DNA of 10,497 nucleotides. It comes from an uncultured Clostridia bacterium (GTDB lineage Bacteria > Bacillota > Clostridia > Oscillospirales > Oscillospiraceae). The stretch's first letter is position 1, and each line of letters starts with the position of its first letter. Below the pieces are notes generated by a model that was not told where the DNA came from, searched no databases, and saw only the letters and a program-made list of their open reading frames with translations. Made by a program: the position numbers and the translations under genes. The stretch lies in assembly GCA_945918815.1 (NCBI GenBank), contig CAMEIU010000067.1:1-10497 (forward strand), in the 5' to 3' direction. Of the stretch, positions 1-5,090 are shown piece after piece.

Positions 1-953
1 TCCACCTTGCCGATCTTCTTGGCCTCATCCTCAAAGACCCGGATGAATTCCTCGCCGATGATCTTCCGCTTCCGCTCCGGCTCGGAGATTCCTGCCAGCT
101 TGTCCAGGAAGCGCTTTTCGGCGTTGACTCTCACAAAATGAATGTTCCAGCGGGCGAAGGCGGCCTCCACTTCGTCGCCCTCGTTCTTCCGCATGAGGCC
201 GTGGTCCACAAAGACGCAGGTCAGCTGATCGCCGACGGCCTCGGCCAGCAATGCCGCGGCCACGGAGCTGTCTACGCCGCCGGACAGGGCCAGCAGGACC
301 TTGCCGTCGCCGACCTTCTCCCGGACGGCGGCGATGGTGGTGCGCACATAATCGCCCCTGTTCCAGGTGCCGTGGCAGCCGCAGACCTCATAGAGGAAGT
401 TGCGGATCATGGCCACGCCGTTTTCCGTGTGGTTGACCTCGGGATGGTACTGGACGCCGTAGAAGCCCCGGGCCTCGTCGGCGATGGCGCCGTTGGGGCA
501 GTGGTCCGTGTGGGCCGTCAGGGCGAAGCCCTCAGGGACCTTGGCCATATAGTCACCGTGGCTCATCCAGGTGATGCCCTCGGCGGGCAGGCCCCTGAAG
601 AGCTTGCAGCTGGTGTCGAAATAGGTGTGGGTCTTGCCGTACTCCCGGGCCGTGTCCTCCTGGGCCGCGGTGACTTGGCCGCCCAGGGTGTGGGCCATGA
701 GCTGGCAGCCGTAGCAGATGCCGAGAATGGGCAGGCCCAGCTCAAAAATGGCCGGATCCACCTGGGGAGAGCCCTCGGCGTAGACGCTGTTGGGGCCGCC
801 GGTGAAGATGAAGCCCATGGGCTCCATGGCTTTCAGCTCGGCCAGGGGCGTGGTGTAGGGCTTGACCTCGCAGTAGACGTTGCACTCGCGGACCCGGCGG
901 GCGATCAGCTGATTATACTGGCCGCCGAAGTCCAGAACGATGATCTTCTCCAT
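1..953 (-). CDS. guaA: GMP synthase (glutamine-hydrolysing), N-terminal 317 residues; C-terminus beyond the window
   Basis: GuaA makes GMP from XMP, ATP and glutamine in the cytoplasm. The visible part starts MEKIIVLDFGGQYNQLIARR, the typical start of the class I glutamine amidotransferase domain. That domain carries the nucleophile C80 in GICYGCQ and the H170/E172 pair in YHPEVNHT. The ATP-pyrophosphatase domain follows, with its SGGVDSS loop at about 224-230. The window ends at residue 317 of a family usually about 510 long, so the end of the synthetase domain and the dimerisation domain are missing. The ATG at 953 is only 3 nt after the xpt stop codon, and its GGGAGG site lies within the last codons of xpt, so the two are co-transcribed and probably translationally coupled. 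No damage is visible. Confidence 0.97.
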   Translation of the reverse strand, partial: MEKIIVLDFGGQYNQLIARRVRECNVYCEVKPYTTPLAELKAMEPMGFIFTGGPNSVYAEGSPQVDPAIFELGLPILGICYGCQLMAHTLGGQVTAAQEDTAREYGKTHTYFDTSCKLFRGLPAEGITWMSHGDYMAKVPEGFALTAHTDHCPNGAIADEARGFYGVQYHPEVNHTENGVAMIRNFLYEVCGCHGTWNRGDYVRTTIAAVREKVGDGKVLLALSGGVDSSVAAALLAEAVGDQLTCVFVDHGLMRKNEGDEVEAAFARWNIHFVRVNAEKRFLDKLAGISEPERKRKIIGEEFIRVFEDEAKKIGKV

Positions 954-956
954 GGA

Positions 957-1532
957 TCAATCCTCCCGGAATACGAAGCCGTTCTCGTCGGCCTGGTCGA
1001 TGATGGCCAGGGACTGGATGTTGACGCCGGCTTCCCGCAGTCGGTCGCCGCCGTGCTGGAAGCCCTTCTCCACGGCGATGCCGATGCCCACCAGCTCCGC
1101 GCCGGCTTCCTTCACGATGTCGCACAGGCCGCGCATGGCTTCGCCGTTGGCCATGAAGTCATCCACGATCAGGACCTTGTCCGTGGACTTGATCCAGTCC
1201 TTGGAGACCAGAAGGGTGACTTTCTTTTTATAGGTATAGGAAAAAATATCGCTCTGGTACAATCCGCCTTCGATGTTGTCGCTCTTGGCCTTCTTGGCAA
1301 AGACCATGGGTACGCCAAATTCACGGGCACAGATTGTCGCCAAAGCGATGCCGCTGGCCTCCGCGGTCAGCACCAGGGTGATTTCATTGAGATCAAAACG
1401 ATGCTTGAATTCCTTGGCAATTTCTTCCATCAACTTGATATCCACGCGATGGTTGAGGAAACCGTCGACCTTGACGATATTGCCGGGCAGAATTTTACCT
1501 TCTTCTTTAATTCTCTGCTTCAAAAGCTCCAT
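957..1532 (-). CDS. xpt: Xanthine phosphoribosyltransferase, 191 aa
   Basis: Xpt salvages xanthine with PRPP to give XMP, which the next gene (guaA) converts to GMP. The protein has the expected length (191 aa; Bacillus Xpt is about 194). It starts MELLKQRIKEEGKILPGNIV and carries the PRPP-binding motif VLIVDDFMANGEA at about 120-132. The LTAEASGIALA stretch (55-65) and the C-terminal GFQHGGDRLREAGV region are also typical of the Xpt family. I chose the ATG at 1532 because the homology begins there and a GGAAGG site lies 11 nt upstream. The frame stays open upstream to 1820 but only runs through promoter and repeat DNA. A promoter sits about 35-65 bp upstream, leaving no room for the guanine riboswitch that often controls xpt in Firmicutes. 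Confidence 0.96.
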   Translation of the reverse strand: MELLKQRIKEEGKILPGNIVKVDGFLNHRVDIKLMEEIAKEFKHRFDLNEITLVLTAEASGIALATICAREFGVPMVFAKKAKSDNIEGGLYQSDIFSYTYKKKVTLLVSKDWIKSTDKVLIVDDFMANGEAMRGLCDIVKEAGAELVGIGIAVEKGFQHGGDRLREAGVNIQSLAIIDQADENGFVFRED

Positions 1533-1568
1533 GGGGGGTCCCGCCTTCCTGTCATAGATGGTGATACT

Positions 1569-1597
1569 ATTATGCAAGAATTTCAGACAAAAAGCAA
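1569..1597 (-). promoter_or_regulatory. Predicted sigma-A promoter of xpt-guaA
   Basis: On the minus strand, -35 TTGCTT (1592-1597), a 17-bp spacer and -10 CATAAT (1569-1574). The expected start near 1562 gives a leader of only about 30 nt before the xpt ATG. Confidence 0.75.
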
Positions 1598-1624
1598 CCG
1601 GGAAAGAAAAATTTTCTCTCCCGG
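1598..1624. promoter_or_regulatory. 27-bp near-perfect palindrome touching the xpt -35 box
   Basis: Two 13-bp arms (CCGGGAAAGAAAA and TTTTCTCTCCCGG) surround one central base with a single arm mismatch. The palindrome ends exactly where the -35 hexamer of the xpt promoter begins. It could be an operator for a dimeric regulator. It could also be a terminator for minus-strand transcription arriving from the DUF554 gene, since it is followed on that strand by a T-rich stretch that includes the -35 box. The sequence alone does not decide between these. Confidence 0.5.
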
Positions 1625-1668
1625 AAAAAGAAATATGCGGATCGTTTCCGCGCAGCCAATCTGCGGCA

Positions 1669-1795
1669 GGGTAAATTGGGATTTGCCGAGGTACCGCTTT
1701 TTGTAGGGCACGGCCACTGGACGTGCCGTATGCAGGCAACTGCATCCTGGAACCAACTGCCAAACGGCGCGTCGGGTCGCCGCGCCCTACATTGG
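1669..1795 (+). repeat. Interspersed palindromic repeat, copy A
   Basis: This copy is homologous to 6329-6498 in reverse orientation. It begins GGGTAAATTGGGAT (1669-1682), then has a poorly conserved 20-nt link. The core starts TGTAGGGCACGGCCACTGG (1702) and ends CGCGCCCTACATTGG (1795). The core ends are themselves complementary (TGTAGGGC and CGCCCTACA-like), so the unit can fold into a long branched hairpin. It lacks a 43-bp internal segment present in the other copy. It carries no ORF or transposase; non-autonomous mobile element or REP-like element is inference. Confidence 0.75.
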
Positions 1796-1808
1796 AGGTG
1801 TGCACGGA

Positions 1809-1829
1809 GGGCGACCGCAAGGGTCGCCC
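1809..1829. repeat. Short REP-like hairpin of the CGCCCCTAC family
   Basis: Arms GGGCGACC (1809-1816) and GGTCGCCC (1822-1829) around a 5-nt loop, followed by the CCTAC signature shared with the other intergenic hairpins of this window. Confidence 0.6.
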
Positions 1830-1886
1830 CTACGGATCACTTGAAAACGGGCGTTTTTCAATCATTTTCCGAAGGAAAATACGTTC

Positions 1887-1914
1887 ATTGTCAATTGTCA
1901 ATTATCCATTGTCA
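1887..1914 (+). repeat. Four 7-bp tandem repeats (ATTGTCA type)
   Basis: The units are ATTGTCA, ATTGTCA, ATTATCC and ATTGTCA with exact 7-bp spacing. A related array in opposite orientation lies at 8308-8334. Confidence 0.7.
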
Positions 1915-1972
1915 ATTCATAGACAAATCCCAATTTTCCAGTCCATATGCCGGTCGGGGTTGCGCATGGTGT

Positions 1973-2680
1973 TCAACCGATCAGCCCGGCAACCCATTCG
2001 GCGATGGGGAACCAGAAGACCGGCAGTACGATGGCGGGGAGCATGTTGCCCACCTTGATCCGCTCCTTGGTCAGGCCCAGGATGTTCATGCCGGTGCCGA
2101 TGAGCATGACGCCGCCCACGGCGCTCATCTCCACGATGACCGGCGCGGAGAGGTAGGGCTCCACCAGCGCGGCCAGGAGGGTCAGGGCCCCCTGATAGAT
2201 CAGCACCGACGCGCCTGCGAACAGTACGCCCACGCCCATGGTGGCGGCGAAGGTCACGGCCATGACGCAGTCCAGGGCGGACTTGGCGAAAATCGTGTTG
2301 TAGTCACCCCGGAGGCCTGCGTCGAAGCTGCCCATGATGGCCATGGAGCCGACGCAGAACAGGAGGCTGGCGGTGACGAAGCCCTCGGTGAACCGGCCGC
2401 CGCCGTTTTTGGCGACCTTGGCTTTGAGCCAGTCGCCCAGGGTGTCCAGCCGGTGCTCGATCTGCAACAGCTCTCCGAGGATGGTGCCGATGACCAGACA
2501 GATGATGACGATGAGAATATTGGAGGTGTCAATGGCGCTGGTGATGCCGATGACCACGGTGCAGATTCCAAGGGCCGCCACGATGGTCTGGGTGTGCCGC
2601 TCCTGGAGCCGTCCGCCCAGGGCCAGGCCCAACAGGCCGCCCAGGACCACCACAACGGCATTGACAATGGCTGCGATCAA
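1973..2680 (-). CDS. DUF554 (YqgA-type) integral membrane protein, 235 aa
   Basis: This is a polytopic membrane protein of the DUF554 family, whose transported substrate or function is not established. Hydrophobic segments run almost the whole length: IVNAVVVVLGGLLGLALGG at the N-terminus, a second pair around TIVAALGICTVVIGI and ILIVIICLVIGTILG, then FVTASLLFCVGSMAIMG, and several more to the C-terminal FWFPIAEWVAGLIG. LGGLLG near the start, VGSMAIMGSFDAGL in the middle and IGTGMNILG late are typical of the family, as is the length. I chose a TTG start at 2680: AGGG lies 7 nt upstream and residue 1 then falls at the family's normal N-terminus. Extending to the ATG at 2788 would read backward through a terminator hairpin and a promoter. 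It probably forms its own transcription unit. Confidence 0.88.
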   Translation of the reverse strand: MIAAIVNAVVVVLGGLLGLALGGRLQERHTQTIVAALGICTVVIGITSAIDTSNILIVIICLVIGTILGELLQIEHRLDTLGDWLKAKVAKNGGGRFTEGFVTASLLFCVGSMAIMGSFDAGLRGDYNTIFAKSALDCVMAVTFAATMGVGVLFAGASVLIYQGALTLLAALVEPYLSAPVIVEMSAVGGVMLIGTGMNILGLTKERIKVGNMLPAIVLPVFWFPIAEWVAGLIG

Positions 2681-2699
2681 ATTGTATCCCTGCTTTTCT

Positions 2700-2732
2700 G
2701 AAAAAATAAGAGGCCCGCGAACGGGCCTCTTT
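2700..2732 (-). terminator. Rho-independent terminator hairpin, minus strand
   Basis: A perfect 10-bp stem (AAGAGGCCCG 2708-2717 / CGGGCCTCTT 2722-2731) with a 4-nt loop is followed on the minus strand by ATTTTTT. It follows the stop codon of the small membrane-protein gene (2763) and precedes the DUF554 start by about 20 nt. The plus-strand side lacks a T-run. Confidence 0.85.
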
Positions 2733-2761
2733 ACTGTAGCATATGGGAAAAGCAAAGTCAA
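2733..2761 (-). promoter_or_regulatory. Predicted promoter of the DUF554 gene, overlapping the terminator
   Basis: On the minus strand, -35 TTGACT (2756-2761), a 17-bp spacer and -10 TACAGT (2733-2738) with an extended -10 TG. The expected start near 2726-2727 lies inside the outer half of the terminator stem, so the mRNA would begin with a GC-rich hairpin. Confidence 0.6.
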
Positions 2762-2762
2762 G

Positions 2763-3260
2763 TTAATCCGTCCAGGGAGCGTTCTCAATGGCTGCGCCTT
2801 CCACGCTCAGGAGCCATTCCAGCTTGGAATAGTCGCAGCCCAGGTACAGCTGCCAGCGTTCGCCGTTGGGGTCCGTGAAATCGATGTGGCTCCGGCCGCC
2901 GCACAGGGACAGGACCGCATAGCCGCCGTCGCTGAATTCCAGGGTGATGGGCCGCTCCGGGCTGCGGGCGCGGGCGGATTTGGTGCAGCGGCCGGTCTGG
3001 ATCAGCTTGAAGATATTGGTGGCGTTGGCCGGGTCCACCCGGACAGTCTCGGTCTCCGACGTGGCCTTCAGATAGCCGTCCTCCGCTCCCACATCGTAGA
3101 CGCAGGCGGCAAAGGAGAGCTCAAAGTCCCGCCAGGTCAATTGCAGGGAGATGGTCCTGGCCAGCATGACGATGCCGAATACCAGCAGCGCCAGCACGGC
3201 GAAAATAAAGATCCGGCTGCCCCAGTGGCGCGGCCGCCGGCGTTTTTGCGTCTGTTCCAT
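2763..3260 (-). CDS. Small single-pass membrane-anchored protein of unknown function, 165 aa
   Basis: I do not recognise a family. The protein starts MEQTQKRRRPRHW, a strongly basic cytoplasmic tail. A single hydrophobic segment follows at about 17-36 (IFIFAVLALLVFGIVMLA), and then about 125 residues that by the positive-inside rule should lie outside the membrane. The outer part has alternating hydrophobic residues suggestive of a beta-rich domain (ITLEFSDGGYAVLSL; RWQLYLGCDYSKLEWLL) and four cysteines (53, 92, 120, 142). Start choice is firm: an AGGAGG site 7 nt before the ATG at 3260. It has its own extended -10 promoter upstream and a terminator downstream, so it appears to be monocistronic. 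Confidence 0.8.
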   Translation of the reverse strand: MEQTQKRRRPRHWGSRIFIFAVLALLVFGIVMLARTISLQLTWRDFELSFAACVYDVGAEDGYLKATSETETVRVDPANATNIFKLIQTGRCTKSARARSPERPITLEFSDGGYAVLSLCGGRSHIDFTDPNGERWQLYLGCDYSKLEWLLSVEGAAIENAPWTD

Positions 3261-3313
3261 GGCGTTTCCTCCTGCCTTCAGCCTACACCCAAAAGCTCCA
3301 AAAGTCAAGTCAG

Positions 3314-3343
3314 GGACGCCGCGGCTTTTGCCGGAGCGCCCCA
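3314..3343 (-). other. GC-rich stem-loop at the predicted 5' end of the small membrane-protein mRNA
   Basis: Imperfect inverted repeat (10 of 13 positions pair) with an AAAA loop on the minus strand. It starts 3 nt after the predicted transcription start at about 3346 and lies 53 nt before the start codon. Confidence 0.4.
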
Positions 3344-3352
3344 ACACATCTA

Positions 3353-3361
3353 TTATAACAC
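3353..3361 (-). promoter_or_regulatory. Extended -10 promoter of the small membrane-protein gene
   Basis: The minus strand reads TGTTATAAT, a perfect -10 with the extended TG. No good -35 is found at 16-18 bp, as is common for extended -10 promoters. The start near 3346 gives an 86-nt leader. Confidence 0.6.
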
Positions 3362-3442
3362 AGGTTTTTCCAAAGTGGGTAGTAGAAAAAATCCCTTTGT
3401 TTTCATGGATTCTGCGAATTTACAAGGAGAAGAAATTCCTGT

Positions 3443-3538
3443 ATGATGAAATCACAAAAGAGATACAGCAAAGGAAGCAATCAACCCGCTGTGTACAAAC
3501 TGACAGAAAGGACTGATTCCAATGTACTGTTTCGTTGA
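3443..3538 (+). CDS. Possible 31-aa peptide, doubtful
   Basis: Starts MMKSQKRYSKG and ends TDSNVLFR; basic in its first half. AAGGAG lies 13 nt before the first ATG, longer than is usual, so translation is uncertain. Its C-terminal ERTDSNVL is echoed by ERNESHVL in the overlapping small ORF 3522-3584. I do not recognise a family. Confidence 0.2.
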   Translation: MMKSQKRYSKGSNQPAVYKLTERTDSNVLFR

Positions 3539-3584
3539 CGACCCCACACACTATGAAAGGAATGAGTCCCATGTACTGATCTAG
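3522..3584 (+). CDS. Possible 20-aa peptide overlapping the previous one, doubtful
   Basis: Reads MYCFVDDPTHY followed by ERNESHVLI and stops at TAG. AAAGGA lies 9 nt before the ATG, a reasonable ribosome binding site. The site and the start codon are duplicated 49 bp downstream (3555-3578), where translation would stop after two codons. Very short, so listed only as a candidate. Confidence 0.2.
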   Translation: MYCFVDDPTHYERNESHVLI

Positions 3585-3743
3585 CTCTTCCGAGCGTCTA
3601 CCTTCGTCCGGATCGGAACATCCGTTGATATAGATCATTGGATAGATGGCAGTTTGAGATTTAGATCAATTCCCCTGTTTCAAAATCATCATTGAGAATA
3701 TTTCATGAGATAGAATCATTTCCATATTTCATAAGGTGACAGC

Positions 3744-3771
3744 AGTCCCCCGGCCAACCGGCCGGGGGACT
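3744..3771 (+). terminator. Strong hairpin, possible terminator of the AT-rich island
   Basis: A perfect 12-bp stem (AGTCCCCCGGCC / GGCCGGGGGACT) with an AACC loop. The plus side is followed by TTGC, so only three T in a row; the minus side has none. If it is a terminator it serves a short plus-strand transcript from the island, because mnmA starts downstream. Confidence 0.5.
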
Positions 3772-3790
3772 TTGCATATGATGCCCTTCA

Positions 3791-3816
3791 GTAGGGGCGG
3801 CTATCAGCCGCCCGTC
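3791..3816. repeat. REP-like hairpin of the GTAGGGGCG family
   Basis: GTAGGGGCGGCT leads into arms GGGCGGCT (3795-3802) and AGCCGCCC (3806-3813) with a 3-nt loop. Same signature as hairpins near 1809, 5029 and 8400. Confidence 0.6.
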
Positions 3817-3852
3817 TGCGCACCAACGTTCAGCACAAGAGCTGCGGGCAAG

Positions 3853-3881
3853 TTGACAAACCTTCCGCTTTCCCGTATAAT
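3853..3881 (+). promoter_or_regulatory. Consensus sigma-A promoter of mnmA
   Basis: TTGACA (3853-3858), a 17-bp spacer and TATAAT (3876-3881): both hexamers match consensus exactly. The start near 3888 leaves a leader of about 27 nt containing the TGGAGG site. Confidence 0.92.
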
Positions 3882-3914
3882 TCCCATGAATCAAATGGGA
3901 TGGAGGCTGTGTCT

Positions 3915-4988
3915 ATGAAGCGTGTGTTGGTCGCCATGAGCGGCGGGGTGGATTCCAGTGTGGCGGCGTATCTGCTGCAGCAACAGGGCTACGAATGCAT
4001 CGGCGTGACCATGAAGCTCTACGCCAATGAAATGGTCGGCCTGTCCAAAGGGCACACCTGCTGCAGCCTGGACGACGTGGAGGACGCCCGCAACGTGGCC
4101 ATCCGCCTGGGCATCCCGTACTATGTGTTCAATTTCGCGGCGGATTTTGAGGAAAAGGTCATCCAAAAATTCGTCCGCTCCTATGAGCAGGGCCTGACGC
4201 CGAATCCCTGCATCGACTGCAACCGGTATCTGAAATTCGAGCGGCTGTACCGCCGGGCCAGGGAGCTGGGCTGCGACTATATCGCCACGGGTCACTATGC
4301 CCGCATCCGGGAAGCAAACGGCCGCTATGAACTGCTGACGGCGCTGGACGGCTCCAAGGACCAGAGCTATATGCTCTGCACCATGACCCAGGAGCAGCTG
4401 GCCCACACCCTGTTCCCCTTAGGGGAGCTGACCAAGACCCAGGTCCGGCAGATCGCCGGGGAGCAGGGCCTCCGCAACGCCAGAAAGCACGACAGCCAGG
4501 ACATCTGCTTCGTCCCCGACGGCGACTATATGGCCTTCCTGGAACGCTACACCGGCCAGCCTGCCCAGCGGGGCGATTTGCTGGACCTGGACGGCAACGT
4601 GGTGGGCAGCCACCGGGGGGCGGCGGCCTATACCATCGGCCAGCGGCGGGGCCTGGGCCTGGCCATGGGGGAGCCGGTCTACGTCACCGGCAAGTCCATG
4701 GAGCAGAACACCGTCACCGTGGGCCCCAACGCTGCCTTGTTTTCCAGGAGCCTTCGGGCCGGGGACTGGAACTGGATCGCGGAGCCGCCCGCGGAGCCCT
4801 TCCACGCCGAAGCCAAGATCCGCTACCGCCAGCAGAGCCAGCCGGTCCTGGTCCGGCCCACGGAGACCGGCGCGGAATTGACCTTCGACGCCCCCCAGCG
4901 GGCCATCTCCCCAGGCCAGGCCGTGGTGGTGTATGACGGAGAGAGCGTCCTTGGCGGCGGGGTGATCCTGGAGAGAATGGACGATTGA
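3915..4988 (+). CDS. mnmA: tRNA-specific 2-thiouridylase MnmA, 357 aa
   Basis: MnmA places sulfur on uridine 34 of the tRNAs for Lys, Glu and Gln. The PP-loop SGGVDSS lies at about 9-15. The acceptor motif is NPCIDCNRYLKF (97-108), GHYAR is at 126-130, and the second catalytic cysteine is C198 in DSQDICFVPDGDY. IGQRRGLG (241-248) and a C-terminal beta-barrel domain complete the family pattern at normal length. C99, C102 and C198 form a CxxC plus C set, which fits the iron-sulfur cluster binding type of MnmA rather than the pure persulfide type; this is inference. An ATG at 3900 is in frame, but TGGAGG sits 8 nt before the ATG at 3915, and MKRVLVAMSGG is the normal N-terminus. Monocistronic, converging on the aldolase gene. 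Confidence 0.95.
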   Translation: MKRVLVAMSGGVDSSVAAYLLQQQGYECIGVTMKLYANEMVGLSKGHTCCSLDDVEDARNVAIRLGIPYYVFNFAADFEEKVIQKFVRSYEQGLTPNPCIDCNRYLKFERLYRRARELGCDYIATGHYARIREANGRYELLTALDGSKDQSYMLCTMTQEQLAHTLFPLGELTKTQVRQIAGEQGLRNARKHDSQDICFVPDGDYMAFLERYTGQPAQRGDLLDLDGNVVGSHRGAAAYTIGQRRGLGLAMGEPVYVTGKSMEQNTVTVGPNAALFSRSLRAGDWNWIAEPPAEPFHAEAKIRYRQQSQPVLVRPTETGAELTFDAPQRAISPGQAVVVYDGESVLGGGVILERMDD

Positions 4989-5028
4989 CAAGGCAATTTT
5001 CCAAGGGCCGGTATGCTCCCATCCATGC

Positions 5029-5070
5029 GCCCCTACAGAGCTGGAACGAGTCGTGCCTGTAGGGGCACGA
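5029..5070. repeat. REP-like palindrome between two convergent genes
   Basis: GCCCCTACAG (5029-5038) and CTGTAGGGGC (5057-5066) are perfectly complementary. A second hairpin (TCGTGCC 5051-5057 / GGCACGA 5064-5070) overlaps the right arm. It occupies the 102-bp gap between the stops of mnmA and the threonine aldolase gene, where it could end both transcripts, though T-runs are absent. Confidence 0.6.
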
Positions 5071-5090
5071 GGGGGCGTATTGAATTTCAA

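Larger units (their letters stand above)
1673..1936. repeat. 264-bp mosaic bounded by 13-bp perfect inverted repeats
   Basis: AAATTGGGATTTG (1673-1685) and its exact complement CAAATCCCAATTT (1924-1936) bracket the gene-free stretch between xpt and the DUF554 gene. Inside are most of repeat copy A, a GGGCGACC/GGTCGCCC hairpin (1809-1829), a TTGAAAA/TTTTCAA hairpin near 1841-1862, an ATTTTCC/GGAAAAT hairpin (1864-1880) and heptamer tandem repeats (1887-1914). The nesting suggests repeated insertion of small elements at one permissive site. No coding function is seen from 1625 to 1972. Confidence 0.65.
3362..3743 (+). other. AT-richer island without a recognisable gene
   Basis: This stretch is visibly poorer in GC than the genes on either side. 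It contains an imperfect 24-bp direct duplication (3506-3529 and 3555-3578), a nested inverted repeat (TGATCTA 3577-3583 / TAGATCA 3631-3637 around TTCCGA 3588-3593 / TCGGAA 3613-3618) and a 12-bp direct repeat (ATATTTCATGAG 3698, ATATTTCATAAG 3724). Two very short plus-strand ORFs (3443-3538 and 3522-3584) read through the duplication. A hairpin closes it at 3744-3771. A small RNA, a peptide gene or the debris of a lost gene are all possible. Confidence 0.45.

Noticed and set aside
138..1706. 522-aa open frame on the plus strand
   Set aside because: It lies opposite guaA and xpt, is built of low-complexity Gly/Ala/Val/Asp-rich sequence typical of antisense frames in GC-rich genes, and has no start-site support.
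1533..1820. Upstream extension of xpt to an ATG at 1820
   Set aside because: It would read through the promoter, the palindrome and repeat copy A; the ATG at 1532 has a binding site and matches the family N-terminus.
1533..1900. Guanine riboswitch upstream of xpt
   Set aside because: The predicted promoter leaves a leader of about 30 nt, and the conserved purine aptamer core was not seen further upstream.
1887..1914. CRISPR-like array
   Set aside because: Seven-bp units directly abutting one another with no spacers, and no cas genes.
3577..3637. tRNA or other known structured RNA
   Set aside because: The nested stems do not make a cloverleaf, no TPsiC-like GTTCRA arm is in place, and no known small RNA signature was recognised.
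3420..3638. 72-aa open frame on the minus strand in the AT-rich island
   Set aside because: No ribosome binding site, cysteine-rich reading through the duplicated segment in antisense, no recognisable family.
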